Shown here: piece by piece, positions 1 through 8,079 of the stretch
Layout: every line of letters begins with the position of its first letter
Position numbering within the stretch: the stretch's first letter is position 1
DNA from: Chloroflexota bacterium
GTDB lineage: Bacteria > Chloroflexota > Anaerolineae > Anaerolineales > Villigracilaceae
Direction of reading: 5' to 3'
DNA: 19,395 nucleotides
Assembly (NCBI GenBank): GCA_023459215.1
Contig: JAEWVF010000047.1
Span: 1-19,395, forward strand
The notes under the pieces: generated by a model
Told to the model about the DNA's origin: nothing
What the model saw: the letters and a program-made list of their open reading frames with translations, nothing else
Databases searched by the model: none
Position numbers and translations under genes: made by a program

Positions 1-93
1 AGTCTGCGTAGGAAATGTTTCTGCATTTGTGTTTGAATCAACGCACGCCGAAATCATAAGCATAACGAATGTGATAAAGAGAATTCGACGCAT
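1..93 (-). CDS. N-terminus of a lipoprotein gene, truncated by the window edge
   Basis: Only the first 31 codons are present and the frame runs open off the window start. The peptide begins MRRILFITFVMLMISAC: a short basic start, a hydrophobic core and a lipobox ISAC with the lipidated Cys at residue 17. It is followed by a polar, Ser/Thr/Asn-rich stretch typical of the linker after a lipidation site. That supports export and lipid anchoring; the function cannot be told. The ATG (91-93) lies 32 nt from the conserved GTTAGCC end of the 114-258 palindrome. The WD40 gene's ATG lies 31 nt from the equivalent end of the 2171-2270 palindrome. This equal spacing suggests both genes are the leading ORFs of adjacent cassettes. 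Confidence 0.6.
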   Translation of the reverse strand, partial: MRRILFITFVMLMISACVDSNTNAETFPTQT

Positions 94-113
94 TGCACTT
101 TTGACCTTGAAGG

Positions 114-258
114 AAGCGGGCTAACGGCTGGCGTTACCGGCAAGGGCGGGATTTGGCGGACAAAGCCACCAGACGCCGAATCCGCCGTTGGGGCCGCCTT
201 CCCCGAAAGTGCGGCGGAACGCCCGCACTTGTCCGGTGCACGCGGTGTTAGCCCGCTT
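114..258. repeat. attC-like imperfect palindrome (putative integron cassette recombination site 1)
   Basis: The outer arms are a perfect 12-bp inverted repeat, AAGCGGGCTAAC (114-125) and GTTAGCCCGCTT (247-258). Inside them is a short unpaired spacer, then GCGT (131-134)/ACGC (240-243), ACCGG (136-140)/CCGGT (233-237), an unpaired T at 232, CAAG (141-144)/CTTG (228-231) and GCGGG (146-150)/CCCGC (222-226). The centre is about 70 nt. An R-box ending in AAC or starting with GTT, a spacer, an L-box and an extra-helical base is the known layout of attC sites. The core GTTAGCC differs from the GTTRRRY consensus at one position. Because the arms are symmetrical, the polarity of the site cannot be settled. 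It lies between the stop of the WD40 gene (23 nt away) and the start of the next lipoprotein gene. Confidence 0.55.
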
Positions 259-280
259 TTGACTTATCGTGATCTCTAAT

Positions 281-2149
281 TTAGGGTGATTTTACTCCCC
301 ACACATGAATTGTTCCATCACCATCCATGACCGCAATTAATCGCCCATCTGGACTAAAAACAATGGGATTCCCAAGCATACTGTTGCGAATTTCAGCGGA
401 TATTTCAGATAGAAGTTCTCCTGTAGATAAATCCCAAAAAAGAAACATATCTGGATTGACCCCACGCGCAAAAAATATTTGATTATTTGCGATGAATTCC
501 AAGTTTTGAATCCGCTGGTCTCCATTAGAAAATTGTGTGAGCGCCTTCGAAAGTGTAAATTCAGGCACACTCCATATATAAACATATTGGTGATATCCAT
601 TTGTGCTAAATGTTGCCAGTTGGGTAAAATCTGAGTTAAAAGAAACATCAATATCAAAACTTGATGTTGCGTCTGGAACCATGCCTTGCCAACTTGTCAA
701 TTCAGTGCCAGTGTTCATTTCCCAGAATCGAACTTCGTTTAAGGCTGGCCTGTGTTTAGTTATAGCCACGAATTTACCGTTTTGACTAAAGGAAAGGTTA
801 TTCCCATTCATAGGGTATGATATGTTCAATAAAGAACCATTATCAATCCTATAAAAATGGTATTTTCTAGATGGGTCATTTGTAAGCACTATAAACTGAC
901 CATCTGGACTGACAAAAACATCAGTCATGTAGTCGGAAACAGTTTCAAGCACCGAATTTATATAATTGCCAGTTTCAACATCATAGGCATTAACGGCTTC
1001 TGCTTCAGCAACAAAAACTTGATTTCCATCCGCGCTAAATGCGGCGTCAAACCCTGAAAGTGAAAACCGCATTTGACCAGTCTGGACATCAAAAACATGA
1101 AATGTGTAGCCAGCCGCGCTTCCTGTAAGTACACTGCGGCCATCTGATGAAAAACTTATCTCCCGCGCAACTTCTGGAAAGATAAGAACAGGTTTTGAGA
1201 TAGTGCATTGGTCGAGATCCCAAATACGAACATCACCTGCTTGGTATCCATAGTCGTTCCAACTGATTGCAATACTACCATCCGAAGAAAACATATCAGG
1301 AAGGAATGCGTTGATAGATTGAGAATCAATCGGCTTTGAACAAATAACTGTGCCATCCAAATCGCGGACTGTTAGCTTTTGATTCTCACTGGTAATGTCT
1401 TTTGGGGGGATTGGCCAGGTAAGTACCCTTCCATCTTTTTCATACAATTTTGGAGGAAGACCTTCTCCGTAATCGTCAAAGTCTTGCCTGAAAACTATCT
1501 CTCCCGTTTCGATGGTATACATAACCAAACTCGCCCGCCCTATACAAGGATAGTTGTAAGCGACTTTTTGAACGGCCATAATTCTATTTCCATCTACGCT
1601 AAACCTAATATTTGCAATGACCGACTCCATATCTTTAATCTTGTTCTCAATCACCCTTTGAATGGCATTGGTTTTTAAATTCCAAAACGTAATATCGGTA
1701 CTTGCAATTGCTAATATTGTGCCATCTGGACTAAACGCTAAATTCCCAGAAGTTGGGCATTCCTGTTTTTCTGTACCGTTATTTTCTCCAACGCGAATAT
1801 TAATATAATCAACCTGTTTTACCGTTACCCTGTCATACAGATAAATTCCGGTTGTTGTTGAAACCGCAATTAAATTACCACTTGGCGAAAGGGCAATACC
1901 ATTCACATTGCCTTGTCCCCATTGGTCTATTTGCTCAAGGCGGGCAACATTATGTGGTGTGATAATCTCTAATTCTGGATGTGTGGTAATTACTTCTATC
2001 GTTGGAGTAGTAATTAGCGTAGCAGTAGGTGCAGGTATATTAGTTAAAGTTGGCCCTGGAATAGAAGTCGCTGTTTGACAGGCAACCAAATAGTTAAATG
2101 CAATGAGCAGGGAAAACGCGACAATGCTTGGAGTGCGAAACCTTATCAT
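281..2149 (-). CDS. WD40/beta-propeller repeat lipoprotein
   Basis: The 622-residue protein starts with a lipoprotein signal peptide (lipobox LVAC, Cys at residue 24). A Thr/Pro-rich linker follows (about residues 25-60), then roughly ten WD40-type blades with recurring FSPDG or FSxDG turns and xxWDL or xxWxx ends (for example SPSGNLIAVS, FSPDGTILAIAS, IWDLDQC, FWDLSTG, FSPDGRLIAVMDGDG). The inferred location is the outer face of the membrane; such propellers usually serve as binding platforms and no catalytic motif is seen. The ATG has no clear Shine-Dalgarno sequence and overlaps the stop of a four-codon frame (MSHQ) as ATGA. The gene is visibly AT-richer than the genes at 2458 and beyond and is bracketed by the two attC-like palindromes. 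This suggests lateral acquisition as a cassette of about 1.9 kb. The family call is confident; the ligand and role are unknown. Confidence 0.85.
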   Translation of the reverse strand: MIRFRTPSIVAFSLLIAFNYLVACQTATSIPGPTLTNIPAPTATLITTPTIEVITTHPELEIITPHNVARLEQIDQWGQGNVNGIALSPSGNLIAVSTTTGIYLYDRVTVKQVDYINIRVGENNGTEKQECPTSGNLAFSPDGTILAIASTDITFWNLKTNAIQRVIENKIKDMESVIANIRFSVDGNRIMAVQKVAYNYPCIGRASLVMYTIETGEIVFRQDFDDYGEGLPPKLYEKDGRVLTWPIPPKDITSENQKLTVRDLDGTVICSKPIDSQSINAFLPDMFSSDGSIAISWNDYGYQAGDVRIWDLDQCTISKPVLIFPEVAREISFSSDGRSVLTGSAAGYTFHVFDVQTGQMRFSLSGFDAAFSADGNQVFVAEAEAVNAYDVETGNYINSVLETVSDYMTDVFVSPDGQFIVLTNDPSRKYHFYRIDNGSLLNISYPMNGNNLSFSQNGKFVAITKHRPALNEVRFWEMNTGTELTSWQGMVPDATSSFDIDVSFNSDFTQLATFSTNGYHQYVYIWSVPEFTLSKALTQFSNGDQRIQNLEFIANNQIFFARGVNPDMFLFWDLSTGELLSEISAEIRNSMLGNPIVFSPDGRLIAVMDGDGTIHVWGVKSP

Positions 2150-2170
2150 TGATGACTCATTATGGAAGGG

Positions 2171-2270
2171 GCGGGCTAACTATTGCTTTACCTGTCATTT
2201 TGCCGGTAAATGGCTTATGGGCAGTGTTTTGACCGCCTAAAATCCAAAATTAATGTAGGCGTTAGGCCGC
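2171..2270. repeat. attC-like imperfect palindrome (putative integron cassette recombination site 2)
   Basis: GCGGGCTAAC (2171-2180) faces GTTAGGCCGC (2261-2270), pairing at 9 of 10 positions. The left arm is identical to bases 116-125 of site 1. GTTAGGC (2261-2267) fits the attC core consensus GTTRRRY exactly. Weaker internal pairing follows a short spacer: CCT (2191-2193)/AGG (2257-2259) and CATT (2196-2199)/AATG (2252-2255). A small inner hairpin TTTACC/GGTAAA is at 2187-2210. The interior is unrelated to site 1 in sequence, as expected for attC sites, which conserve structure and ends rather than sequence. It marks the boundary between the AT-rich lipoprotein genes and the GC-rich chromosome. 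Confidence 0.5.
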
Positions 2271-2415
2271 AATAGATTAAAAACGGGCAAGTTTTTATGT
2301 GCATCTGGGCAGCGGTGTTTGGAAAAAGATACCCACAAACCATGCGTTTTACTCAAGTTGCTTCTTTACCGGCCTGACGGCTTGCTTCTGGAAAAACCAT
2401 CCCCCCTACTATAAC
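2271..2415. other. Non-coding junction between the cassette-like region and the chromosomal operon
   Basis: About 145 bp with no credible gene. The open frame that crosses it on the plus strand lies mostly antisense to the 1873-residue gene and has no recognisable product. I see no integrase remnant and no attI-like site that I can defend. Confidence 0.4.
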
Positions 2416-2451
2416 AAAAAACCGCCCGGTGAGTCAACAACTGCCGGGCGG
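2416..2451 (-). terminator. Rho-independent terminator of the SPFH/aminotransferase operon
   Basis: On the minus strand, a perfect 8-bp GC stem CCGCCCGG/CCGGGCGG (2444-2451 with 2422-2429) is followed by six T residues (2421-2416). It begins 6 nt after the TAA of the large gene. The plus-strand side also has TTTT after the stem, so it may work in both directions. Confidence 0.85.
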
Positions 2452-2457
2452 GTTTTG

Positions 2458-5400
2458 TTAGCCGTTCTCGCCGGCCAGGCGCGCAATTTGCAGCACGCAC
2501 AGGCGCAGCACGTTTTGTTTTTCGGGCGAAAGGGCCGTCTCTTCGATCTGGGCGATGCGCTCGACATCGTTCAGGGCGCGGATGACGCTGACCGGCACCT
2601 CGATGCTGCCCTCGGCGATGGCGCTCAACTGGTCGACCGCCCCAATCAGGAACTGGCGCATCTCATCGTCGACCCGCGCCGAGCGCAGGAAACCGGCCAG
2701 GGCCGTGGGCAGTTTCTGTCCGCCAGCCGCCGGGCGGGCCGCCACTGGCCGCGCCGACGTTACCGAATGCAGGGCCGTGGCCAGTTCGGTGAAACTCTGC
2801 ACACGCTGGTAGATTGAATCGCCCATCAGGTCCCAGATGACTGCGCGCCAACTGCGCACCCGTTCGGGCATGGCCAGCAGTTCGAGCGCCTGTTTGCGCC
2901 ATTCGGCCTCGATCTTGCCGTACCCCTGCGGGCTGGCTTTGGCCAGCATCTGTTCGAGGTCGGTATTGAACAGGTTTTCTTGCAGCAAGACCGCCAGGTC
3001 GGGGCGCAGGGTTGGCAGCAGATCGGGGATGAAAACCCCGTTCTCGACGAAATCACTGACGTTCAGTCCGTGCCGGCGCAGCAGCTCCTGCTGGAAGAGC
3101 GGCAGGAAGCGCAGCATGGCGTCGTGGTCTTCGCGCAGGGCCACAAAAGCCGAATTCCCGGCCGGGAAGGCGGTCTCGATCCGTTTGCTGATCTCGCCGC
3201 GCCAATCCTGGTACAGGCGCAGGGTGTGCAGGATGTCGTAGACCGGCAGGCGCGGCAGGATGCGCTCGGCAATCATGCTCTCGCGCTCGCCTTCGGCGAA
3301 GGTTTTCTGGGCGTAGTATTCCAGGGCGCGGAACAGGCCGGTCGTCAACTGGTTGATGCCCATCACGCTGGTCTGGGCCTGGTTGTGCGAAATTGCCCGC
3401 AGCATGCTGCCCTGCTTCGAGAGCGGAATCATCTCGGCCACGCTGGCCAGGATTTGCTGGCCGCGGTCGAGGCCTGCCGCCGCGCGCCGACGCGAGGTCG
3501 GGCGGTCGCGCAGTTGCGGAATCGAGCGCCCGATAAAGTAGGAAACGATGTGGATGCCGAAAACATCCTCCGCCCGCCCGTACAGGATGTGGCGGAAGTG
3601 CTCGGTCAGTTCATCCAGGAAGCCTTCGTACAATGCTTCGGGCATGCCGATGGTCAGGCGCTCCAACTCCTGCACGCCGCGGCTTTTGAGTCCCAGGCGG
3701 CTTTCGGTCAGGGTTTCGGCGGCGCGCAGCAGGTTCTGGCGGTGGGCTTGCTGTGATTCGCGCACATGGTAGAGCAGGTTCGCCAGGTCGCGCACCGGCA
3801 GGAAGCGCATGTGCTCCGCCAGGCTGCTCTGGAAGGTGCGCAGGTCCCCGCCCAGGAAGACGCCTTGCAGCGGCGTGACCGCGTACAGGGTGCTTTTTTG
3901 CGCGGCGGGCGGCAGGTTGCGCGCCAGCCGTCGGCGCTGGCTTTCCAGGTTGACGAAAGCCGGCTGACCGGCCACCGCCGAATAGTAGCCGCCCTGGCGC
4001 TGCATCGGTTCGCCGCTGCCCAGCTTGATGCGGATCGCCTCCGCCACCCCGTGCTCGGCCAGCCAGGTCTGGACGGCGTACTTGGCCTTGATGTACTGGA
4101 AAGCGCCGTTGGCCTGGCTGATTTGCTGGCTCAGGTCTGACCCGGCCACGAAGACTTCGGCCAGGATCTCGGAGAAGCGGCTCTGCGCGGTTTGCTCGGT
4201 GTGGCGGCTCTGGTTGGCGTAATCCCAGACCCGGTCGAGGTAATTGGTGATGTTTGTGACCGCTTCCAGGTCTTCGAAGAGCGGAATCAGCCAGATGTTG
4301 GGCAGTTCGGCGTCCGGGTGCTGGCGGCGCACCTGCTCGGTCTGGGTGCCCAGCTTGCGGTCGAGGGCAATCAGCGCCTCGGGTTTGGTCGACATGCTGA
4401 TTTGCAATCCGAGGGTCATGCCGGGGTTGCCGTACTTGCCGGCGATGGCGTTGATTTCCTGCATGTTGAAGGCGGTCGTGTCGATGGCGAACTGGTCGCG
4501 GGCGGTGATCATGCCCTGGTGGATGCGCGGGGTGATGACCAGACGCTGCAGGATGTCGTAATAGCTGACGGTTTCGCGCAGCAGGGGTTCGACCGCGCGG
4601 TTGGCCTGAATTTCGGGGATGAGCGCATGCAACTGCTTGCGCAGTTTCTTGTTCAGCCCGAAATAGATTTCCAGGTTGGCGCGGCGTTGTTCGCGCAGTT
4701 CGCGCATGCGCTGTTCGTGGCGGTCGTTATGCTTCCACAGGTCGCGGGCCGGGTCGGGGTGCAGGTGGAACTGTGCCGCCAGGCGTTGCAGGCGGTTGCC
4801 GCCGACCGAGACGGGCAGGATGCCGCGATATTTCTGCTCCAACTCGTGGGTCAGTTGGGTGATGTTGTTCAGCAATTGGGTGAAGCGCTGGCTGCGCTGC
4901 GGCAGGCGCTCCAGGTCGACTTGCAGGTCGGGCGCGATCTGGATTTTGGGGTCGGCTTTGCGCAGCAGGCCGAGGATTTGGGCCATGCGGCGCACATTTT
5001 CCATGACGGCGGCGGCGGCCAGGCGGTGGCCCTGGCCGGAGGGCCGGTTGGAACCGTCCCAATCGCTCCAGAAGGATAGGAAGGGCCGCAGGCTGGCATC
5101 GCTGAACAATTCGGTATAGCCTTCGCAGGCGGCGAGGGTATCCAGGTCGATCAGGATTTCGTCGGCTTCGAGCTGCGAGTTGATGCTGACGTTCGTCCCC
5201 AGGAATTCGAGCAGCAGTTCGCGCCCGGCGGTTTCGGCCAGGCTGGCGGCGACCGGTTGGCGTGCCACCAGGGCGCGCAGGATTTCATCCACGGCCAGTT
5301 CGGCTTTGAGCGAATATTTCTGGGTCGGGTGAACGGTGCGGTCGTAGTTGCGCAGGTGGAAGAGTTCCTGGCGGCGGGCGAGCGAGTCTTTCATGAACTC

Positions 5401-8079
5401 GCGCTCCAGGCGCTCGGCCAGCCAGTCGCCATCCGCGGCGGCTTTGCGCATCAGTTCATCGCTGATGAAGGCGCGCTCGCGCAGGCGGGTGCGGAACAGG
5501 TCGAGGCGTTCGGGCAGGTATTCTTTAACGAAATCCCGGCGCAGGCGCGCCTGGTCCACCGCCGGCAGGCGCTGGAAAACCTGGAAAGCGGAATCCGCCT
5601 CGAAGCGCCGCAGCAGGCCGCGGGTCAGTTCATCCCACTGCTGCAAGCGGGCGGCGACGTGCCCGTTTTGGTTGGCGGGCAGTTGGAAGCGCAGTTGTTT
5701 GCGGTTGTAGCGCGCGTCTTCCTCGGCGATCATGCGGTTCAGGTCGATCAGCAGGCGGCGGGCCTTGACCTGCATCACCTCGGCCGGGTCGACCCCGCCC
5801 AGGGTCAGGCGGAAGGTGCTGCGCCCGGTGTCGAAACCTTCCTCGGTGCGCGCGAAGGTGGCCAGCGGCAGCAAGCCGATGCCGCGCCGGGCCAGCGAGG
5901 AGGCCAGCCAGTCGAGCGACAGGCCGCCCGGCAGGTGACTGACGCGCAGCAGCGGGTACATGCTGCCCGAGGGCGGGATGATTTTCAGCCCGAAGGGGTT
6001 GCGGTCAGGCGGCAGGTTTTCAGAAGCCGAGAGCAGCGCTTCGCTGCGTTCCTTGAACAGGGCGTTGCGCATGCGCCAATAGGTGCGCGCGCCTTCGAGC
6101 GGGCCGCGGTAGAACAGGTAGACGATGAAAATCGCCACCAGGTTGGGTTCCATCAGGTCGTTCAACCGGCGGAATTTTTCGCGCAGTTCCGCTTCGGGGA
6201 TTTCAACCACCGAAAGGCGCGCCCCGGCCAGACAGTCGGTCTTCGACATGGAATGGACGCTGATGACCCGTTCGGTCTGCTCGGAAGTCAGCGCCCCGCT
6301 GCGCACCAGGTCGCTGGCAATCTGGCGGGCGGTCTTGATGACCGGCAGGCCGTCAACCGGGGCGACGTTCTGGTAGGCCAGGTCGTCGATGATGTAAATG
6401 CGCTGTTGCAGGCACCAGGTCATCAGCCGGCTGACATCGGCTTCGGCGAAAATGCGCCCGGTGGCGTTGTGCGGGTTGTTGATGGCGACTGCGCCGTGGT
6501 CGGGCCAGGTCGGGTCGTTTTGGCAAAGCCGTTCGAGCCGGGCAATCATTGCGTCCACATCCAGCGCCAGGTCGGGCGTCAGCGGGACGACATGCACATT
6601 CGGGAAACATTGTTCATACGACCAGCTCAGGTCGGGGAAAAGCACGTCAGTGATGCCGCAATGGAATCCGAGCAGGCCCAGGGCGGTGCGCGAGGAGCCG
6701 CTGGTCACCTGGCAGGCTTCGGGCCGGTACTGGATCTGGTGTTTGGCAAAGACGGTCAGGAAGCTGCGCTGCAAGCGCTTTTGCCAGAGCGGGTCGTGGG
6801 CATGTTCAATCAGTTGGTTAAGCAGTTCCAGGCTGTCCAGGTCGGCAAACTCGTCCACCAGGCCGCTTTTCCAGCGTTCCTGCATGATTTGCTCGACTTT
6901 TCCGCTTTTGCGCTGGACCGCTGCGAGCGCATTGGCAAGCGTCCGGGCGTTTTCGTCGGCAATCGATTCGAGTCGCGCCCCGGCCCGCGAGGCCAACCGC
7001 GAGAGAGTCGTGGCTGCGGCGCTGGTTTCGCCCCACTCGTCCAGCCAGGCCTTGTCCGCGAAGATTTCGGTCGGCGTTTCCTGTGGCAGTTCGGCCAGGT
7101 TTTGTTCGATCAGGAAGCTCAGGAACTCGACCTCGGAGGCCGAGGGGGTGCCCTTGAGCTGGAACTGCACATTTTCGATCACGCCCAGGAAGTCGGCGTT
7201 GCCGATGACGAAAACCGTCGAAAGCGAATCGAGGCGCGGGGCGAAGATGGCCGGGGTCAACAGGCGGATGACGCGCTGCACCAGCCGGGCTTCGCGCGCC
7301 AGCGAGTGTTGGTTGAGGGCGTTGTTGGCTTCAATGAAGAACAGCGGATATTCGATGCTCAGCAGGCGCAGTTTGCGGCGGGTTTCCTCGCTCAATGCGC
7401 CGCCGATAATCATAAAGGTCGGCGTTTGCGGCTGGCTGGTCAGCCAGCTTTCGATTTCGGCCCGCGCCGTCCGTTCGTCGGCGGAGAGGCTTTCGACCAG
7501 CAGGTTGGGGATGTTACGATAGGGTTCGGGATAATCGTAGTGGTAGCACAGCACCCGCGCCGGCAGAATCTGCAAATAACTGGAAACTGCCGAAAGCATC
7601 AGGCGCAGGGTTTCATGGATTCCGCCCGAAGCCAGGATGATTTCACGCCGCCCGGTTTTTTCGCCGAGTTCGTATTGCAGCGGCTCCTGCTGGTTTTCCA
7701 GCCACTTGCGGAAGGTCTGCACCAGGGTGTGCGGCGCTTTGCGGTTGTAGCCGCCGCGCGGCATGTAGGGCGAACTGCGCTGGATGGTGCGGATCAAAAA
7801 TTCCAGCTTGGGTTTGTCGGCTTTGTCCCAGCCGAGGTGTTCGAGCAGGGTATCGGCATCCGCATCCGCCAGGTCCTGGCGGCGCACATCGATCCCCAGC
7901 GCGATGCGCAGGAAGGCCGAGGAGAGTTTAACATCCTGGAGCGGATTGCCAATATGAAAATTGACCCGTTCCTCAGGTGGAACTGGCGCTGCGGCGGTGG
8001 CCTCGCTGATCTCTGAAACCCGGGCCACCCGAATCTGCTTCAGGCGGAAAAAAGCCAGGGGGTCAGGCTGGGACATCAT
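2458..8079 (-). CDS. Giant fusion: degenerate PLP-transferase fold, class I/II aminotransferase and PEP carboxylase-like region
   Basis: 1873 residues. Residues 40-350 resemble an aminotransferase fold (FHIGNP at 41, ASGGIHETL near 150) but have no Schiff-base Lys motif; the equivalent place reads VIGNADFLG. Residues about 430-790 look like an intact fold-type I aminotransferase: NNPHNATG (534-541, Asn538), Asp566 and Tyr569 in DDLAY, the PLP Lys613 in SMSKTDCLAGAR, Arg621 exactly eight residues later, and a C-terminal FRLTLGG Arg757. Residues about 830-1873 resemble PEP carboxylase. TVHPTQ (His917) matches the TAHPTE motif, IPLFED (Glu1269) the PLFET motif, GSD (Asp1315) the GYSDS motif, and LGSGEPMQRQGG (1353-1364) the HGRGGxxGRGGG loop. 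Spacings agree with that family, but the loop Arg and its His are replaced by Ser1355 and Leu1353. The start ATG overlaps the SPFH stop as ATGA; ATG 8076 is an alternative. The aminotransferase call is firm and the PEPC-like call moderate; the function is unknown. Confidence 0.8.
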   Translation of the reverse strand: MMSQPDPLAFFRLKQIRVARVSEISEATAAAPVPPEERVNFHIGNPLQDVKLSSAFLRIALGIDVRRQDLADADADTLLEHLGWDKADKPKLEFLIRTIQRSSPYMPRGGYNRKAPHTLVQTFRKWLENQQEPLQYELGEKTGRREIILASGGIHETLRLMLSAVSSYLQILPARVLCYHYDYPEPYRNIPNLLVESLSADERTARAEIESWLTSQPQTPTFMIIGGALSEETRRKLRLLSIEYPLFFIEANNALNQHSLAREARLVQRVIRLLTPAIFAPRLDSLSTVFVIGNADFLGVIENVQFQLKGTPSASEVEFLSFLIEQNLAELPQETPTEIFADKAWLDEWGETSAAATTLSRLASRAGARLESIADENARTLANALAAVQRKSGKVEQIMQERWKSGLVDEFADLDSLELLNQLIEHAHDPLWQKRLQRSFLTVFAKHQIQYRPEACQVTSGSSRTALGLLGFHCGITDVLFPDLSWSYEQCFPNVHVVPLTPDLALDVDAMIARLERLCQNDPTWPDHGAVAINNPHNATGRIFAEADVSRLMTWCLQQRIYIIDDLAYQNVAPVDGLPVIKTARQIASDLVRSGALTSEQTERVISVHSMSKTDCLAGARLSVVEIPEAELREKFRRLNDLMEPNLVAIFIVYLFYRGPLEGARTYWRMRNALFKERSEALLSASENLPPDRNPFGLKIIPPSGSMYPLLRVSHLPGGLSLDWLASSLARRGIGLLPLATFARTEEGFDTGRSTFRLTLGGVDPAEVMQVKARRLLIDLNRMIAEEDARYNRKQLRFQLPANQNGHVAARLQQWDELTRGLLRRFEADSAFQVFQRLPAVDQARLRRDFVKEYLPERLDLFRTRLRERAFISDELMRKAAADGDWLAERLEREFMKDSLARRQELFHLRNYDRTVHPTQKYSLKAELAVDEILRALVARQPVAASLAETAGRELLLEFLGTNVSINSQLEADEILIDLDTLAACEGYTELFSDASLRPFLSFWSDWDGSNRPSGQGHRLAAAAVMENVRRMAQILGLLRKADPKIQIAPDLQVDLERLPQRSQRFTQLLNNITQLTHELEQKYRGILPVSVGGNRLQRLAAQFHLHPDPARDLWKHNDRHEQRMRELREQRRANLEIYFGLNKKLRKQLHALIPEIQANRAVEPLLRETVSYYDILQRLVITPRIHQGMITARDQFAIDTTAFNMQEINAIAGKYGNPGMTLGLQISMSTKPEALIALDRKLGTQTEQVRRQHPDAELPNIWLIPLFEDLEAVTNITNYLDRVWDYANQSRHTEQTAQSRFSEILAEVFVAGSDLSQQISQANGAFQYIKAKYAVQTWLAEHGVAEAIRIKLGSGEPMQRQGGYYSAVAGQPAFVNLESQRRRLARNLPPAAQKSTLYAVTPLQGVFLGGDLRTFQSSLAEHMRFLPVRDLANLLYHVRESQQAHRQNLLRAAETLTESRLGLKSRGVQELERLTIGMPEALYEGFLDELTEHFRHILYGRAEDVFGIHIVSYFIGRSIPQLRDRPTSRRRAAAGLDRGQQILASVAEMIPLSKQGSMLRAISHNQAQTSVMGINQLTTGLFRALEYYAQKTFAEGERESMIAERILPRLPVYDILHTLRLYQDWRGEISKRIETAFPAGNSAFVALREDHDAMLRFLPLFQQELLRRHGLNVSDFVENGVFIPDLLPTLRPDLAVLLQENLFNTDLEQMLAKASPQGYGKIEAEWRKQALELLAMPERVRSWRAVIWDLMGDSIYQRVQSFTELATALHSVTSARPVAARPAAGGQKLPTALAGFLRSARVDDEMRQFLIGAVDQLSAIAEGSIEVPVSVIRALNDVERIAQIEETALSPEKQNVLRLCVLQIARLAGENG

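Noticed and set aside
5257..8016. A 919-residue open frame on the plus strand, antisense to the giant gene
   Set aside because: It has low-complexity, Gln/Ala/Val/Asp-rich content with no recognisable motif, and its openness is explained by GC-rich codon bias in the real minus-strand gene, which carries clear enzyme motifs.
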